From contig JAPULM010000004.1 in NCBI GenBank assembly GCA_027294925.1, positions 1 to 7,234 of the forward strand: a stretch of DNA of 7,234 nucleotides. Direction: 5' to 3'. Under the pieces are notes generated by a model. That model saw nothing but the letters and a program-made list of their open reading frames with translations, did no database searches and was not told the DNA's origin. This stretch comes from a bacterium (GTDB lineage Bacteria; Tectomicrobia; Entotheonellia; Entotheonellales; Entotheonellaceae). The position numbers were made by a program, and so were the translations under genes. Below, one piece after another: positions 6,062 through 7,234 of the stretch; the stretch's first letter is position 1, and each line of letters starts with the position of its first letter.

Positions 6062-7009
6062 ATGGAGAATCAGGTACCTAGCAGTGGAAATGGTGGGGGT
6101 ATCAGCGTCGCGGTGGCAGAACCTCTTGTGCCCTTTGCTCAACCGCGGGCACGATCCGAATCACAGTTTGCCATAGCAGTCCGTCGGCTCAAACGCAGTT
6201 ATACGGCCCTGTTTGGCCTGGGCATTGTCGCTCTACTCATCCTGGTAGCCGCCTTTGCCGACGTGCTGGCGCCCTATAGTCCTATCCTCAACTCGGCAGA
6301 CGAAACCTTTCAACATCCTAATGCCCGGCATTTGATGGGTACCGACCAGTTCGGCCGCGATATGCTGAGCCGCCTCATCCATGGTTGCCGCCTCTCTTTG
6401 GCGGTTGGCTTGTCCTCCGTCGTGCTCGCCGCCTTTATTGGCTTGCCCCTCGGCATCATAGCCGGTTATTATGGTGGTAAAATAGACTCGCTCATCATGC
6501 GGGGGATGGATCTGATTCTAGCTTTTCCCGTTATCTTGCTAGCCATCATCATCATGATCATGTTCACGCCGACCGCTGGTCTGATGGGCGCCATGAAGGT
6601 CGTCCTGGCGATTGGTATCGTTCGTATTCCCATCTATGCCCGATTGGTACGTGGCAGCGTGTTATCGATTAAAGAAAAAGAGTACGTCGAAGCCTGTCAG
6701 GCGCTGGGACAGCGTGTTCCCAATATCCTGTTCTTCCACATTTTGCCGAACTGCCTGGCTCCGATCATTGTCGCCGGTTCATTGAGTGTCGCCACCGCCA
6801 TCATTGTCGAAGCGTCGCTCAGCTTTCTTGGTGTCGGCACCCAACCCCCGACCCCAAGTTGGGGATGGGATCTGAAAGCCAATGTGGCTTGGATTCAAGA
6901 AAACCCCTGGCTGGCGCTGGGGCCGGGATGCGCCATCTTCATCACGGTACTGGGTTTCAACCTGTTGGGCGACGGCCTACGCGATGCGCTTGACCCGCGT
7001 ATGAAGTAA
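6062..7009 (+). CDS. ABC transporter permease, DppC/OppC type
   Basis: This 315-residue inner-membrane protein pairs with the preceding DppB-like subunit. A hydrophilic N-terminal tail of about 46 residues precedes the first membrane helix (about 47-70). The family marker GTDQFGRDMLSRLIHG (93-108) follows. Further helices lie near 112-135, 150-168, 178-196, 231-252 and 286-303. The ATPase-docking EAA loop is EYVEACQALGQRVPNILFFHILPN (207-230). SFLGVGTQPPTPSWGWDL (254-271) and the ending GLRDALDPRMK are characteristic of DppC/OppC. The gene starts 36 nt after the preceding stop. Its ribosome site is weak: an AGAGAG tract at 6046-6051 about 10 nt from the ATG, so coupling with upstream translation may help. 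Dpp/Opp operons normally continue with two ATPase genes; none follows directly here. Confidence 0.94.
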   Translation: MENQVPSSGNGGGISVAVAEPLVPFAQPRARSESQFAIAVRRLKRSYTALFGLGIVALLILVAAFADVLAPYSPILNSADETFQHPNARHLMGTDQFGRDMLSRLIHGCRLSLAVGLSSVVLAAFIGLPLGIIAGYYGGKIDSLIMRGMDLILAFPVILLAIIIMIMFTPTAGLMGAMKVVLAIGIVRIPIYARLVRGSVLSIKEKEYVEACQALGQRVPNILFFHILPNCLAPIIVAGSLSVATAIIVEASLSFLGVGTQPPTPSWGWDLKANVAWIQENPWLALGPGCAIFITVLGFNLLGDGLRDALDPRMK

Positions 7010-7023
7010 GACAATCCCAAATC

Positions 7024-7060
7024 TCACCGTCCGGACAAACAATATGACTCCGGACGGTGA
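7024..7060 (+). terminator. Hairpin after the ABC operon (terminator-like, no U run)
   Basis: TCACCGTCCGG (7024-7034) and CCGGACGGTGA (7050-7060) form a perfect 11-bp stem, extended by one A-T pair, around a loop of about 13 nt. It starts 14 nt after the last permease stop. No U run follows, so it is more likely an mRNA 3' end protector or part of a Rho-dependent end than a classical intrinsic terminator. Confidence 0.5.
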
Positions 7061-7089
7061 CGGATGACCTCACCCTATACACCATATCT

Positions 7090-7118
7090 TTGGCCACATT
7101 CGTGGTAAGATCTGCAAT
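7090..7118 (+). promoter_or_regulatory. Possible promoter for the gene at the right edge
   Basis: TTGGCC (7090-7095) and TGCAAT (7113-7118) are 17 bp apart. Each matches its consensus at four of six positions. It lies between the operon-end hairpin and a candidate start codon at 7185. This is weak evidence taken alone. Confidence 0.25.
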
Positions 7119-7184
7119 ACGTTACAAAGAAGTCGCGCATCACGATGGGACCCATGCTCTCCTGCACAGCGATAGGAATCGTCC

Positions 7185-7234
7185 ATGCAGACGTTTCCCA
7201 TTCCGACCTTGCTGATTTTGTGGTATGGTGGTTA
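7185..7234 (+). CDS. Start of an unidentified gene, cut by the window edge
   Basis: An ATG at 7185 follows AGGA (7174-7177) at 7 nt and opens a frame that stays open to the last base. The visible N-terminus, MQTFPIPTLLILWYGG, is hydrophobic and could start a signal peptide or membrane helix. It does not look like the N-terminus of a DppD/DppF ATPase, which would soon show a strand such as LLEVKDL. Only 16 residues are visible, so no family can be given. A second open frame from an ATG at 7145 also reaches the edge but has no convincing ribosome site. Confidence 0.3.
   Translation, partial: MQTFPIPTLLILWYGG

Overview
The window looks like chromosomal DNA from a Gram-negative proteobacterium, most likely gammaproteobacterial. 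This rests on a SixA-type phosphohistidine phosphatase, a FabF with the same length and catalytic residue numbering as the E. coli enzyme, and a periplasmic family-5 solute-binding protein with a cleavable signal peptide and no lipobox. Base composition is moderate, and the spacing and Shine-Dalgarno sites are ordinary for such a genome. The species cannot be named from the sequence.

Left part (1-1024). Positions 1-215 hold no protein gene. They contain an AT-rich stretch and, on the minus strand at 55-127, a tRNA-like sequence with a convincing T arm but a poor D arm. A sixA-like gene follows on the minus strand (216-743). The 281-bp gap 744-1024 is a divergent promoter region. It carries a perfect 6-3-6 inverted repeat next to the sixA ribosome binding site. 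It also carries an extended -10 promoter for fabF that overlaps a perfect 6-5-6 palindrome.

Middle part (1025-3379). fabF (beta-ketoacyl-ACP synthase II) runs rightward and meets a TetR-family repressor gene on the minus strand, with 5 bp between the two stop codons. Upstream of the TetR gene, where a divergent target gene would be expected, there is only the last part of an MFS transporter. This looks like a decayed regulator/efflux-pump pair. An imperfect palindrome between the two is a candidate operator.

Right part (3380-7234). A promoter at about 3263-3290 precedes a three-gene operon: a family-5 (Dpp/Opp-type) substrate-binding protein, a DppB/OppB-like permease and a DppC/OppC-like permease. 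A strong stem-loop separates the binding-protein gene from the first permease gene, which probably lets the binding protein be made in excess. A 12-bp hairpin follows the last gene. No ATPase gene follows within the window; instead there is a possible new promoter and the start of another, unidentified gene. The importer would bind a peptide-like or other small solute in the periplasm and pass it through the permease pair, powered by ATPases encoded elsewhere or beyond the window.

I see no strong evidence for a wholly new system. The most interesting points are the missing ATPases, the TetR gene facing an MFS remnant, the palindrome on the fabF promoter and the tRNA-like element at the left edge.
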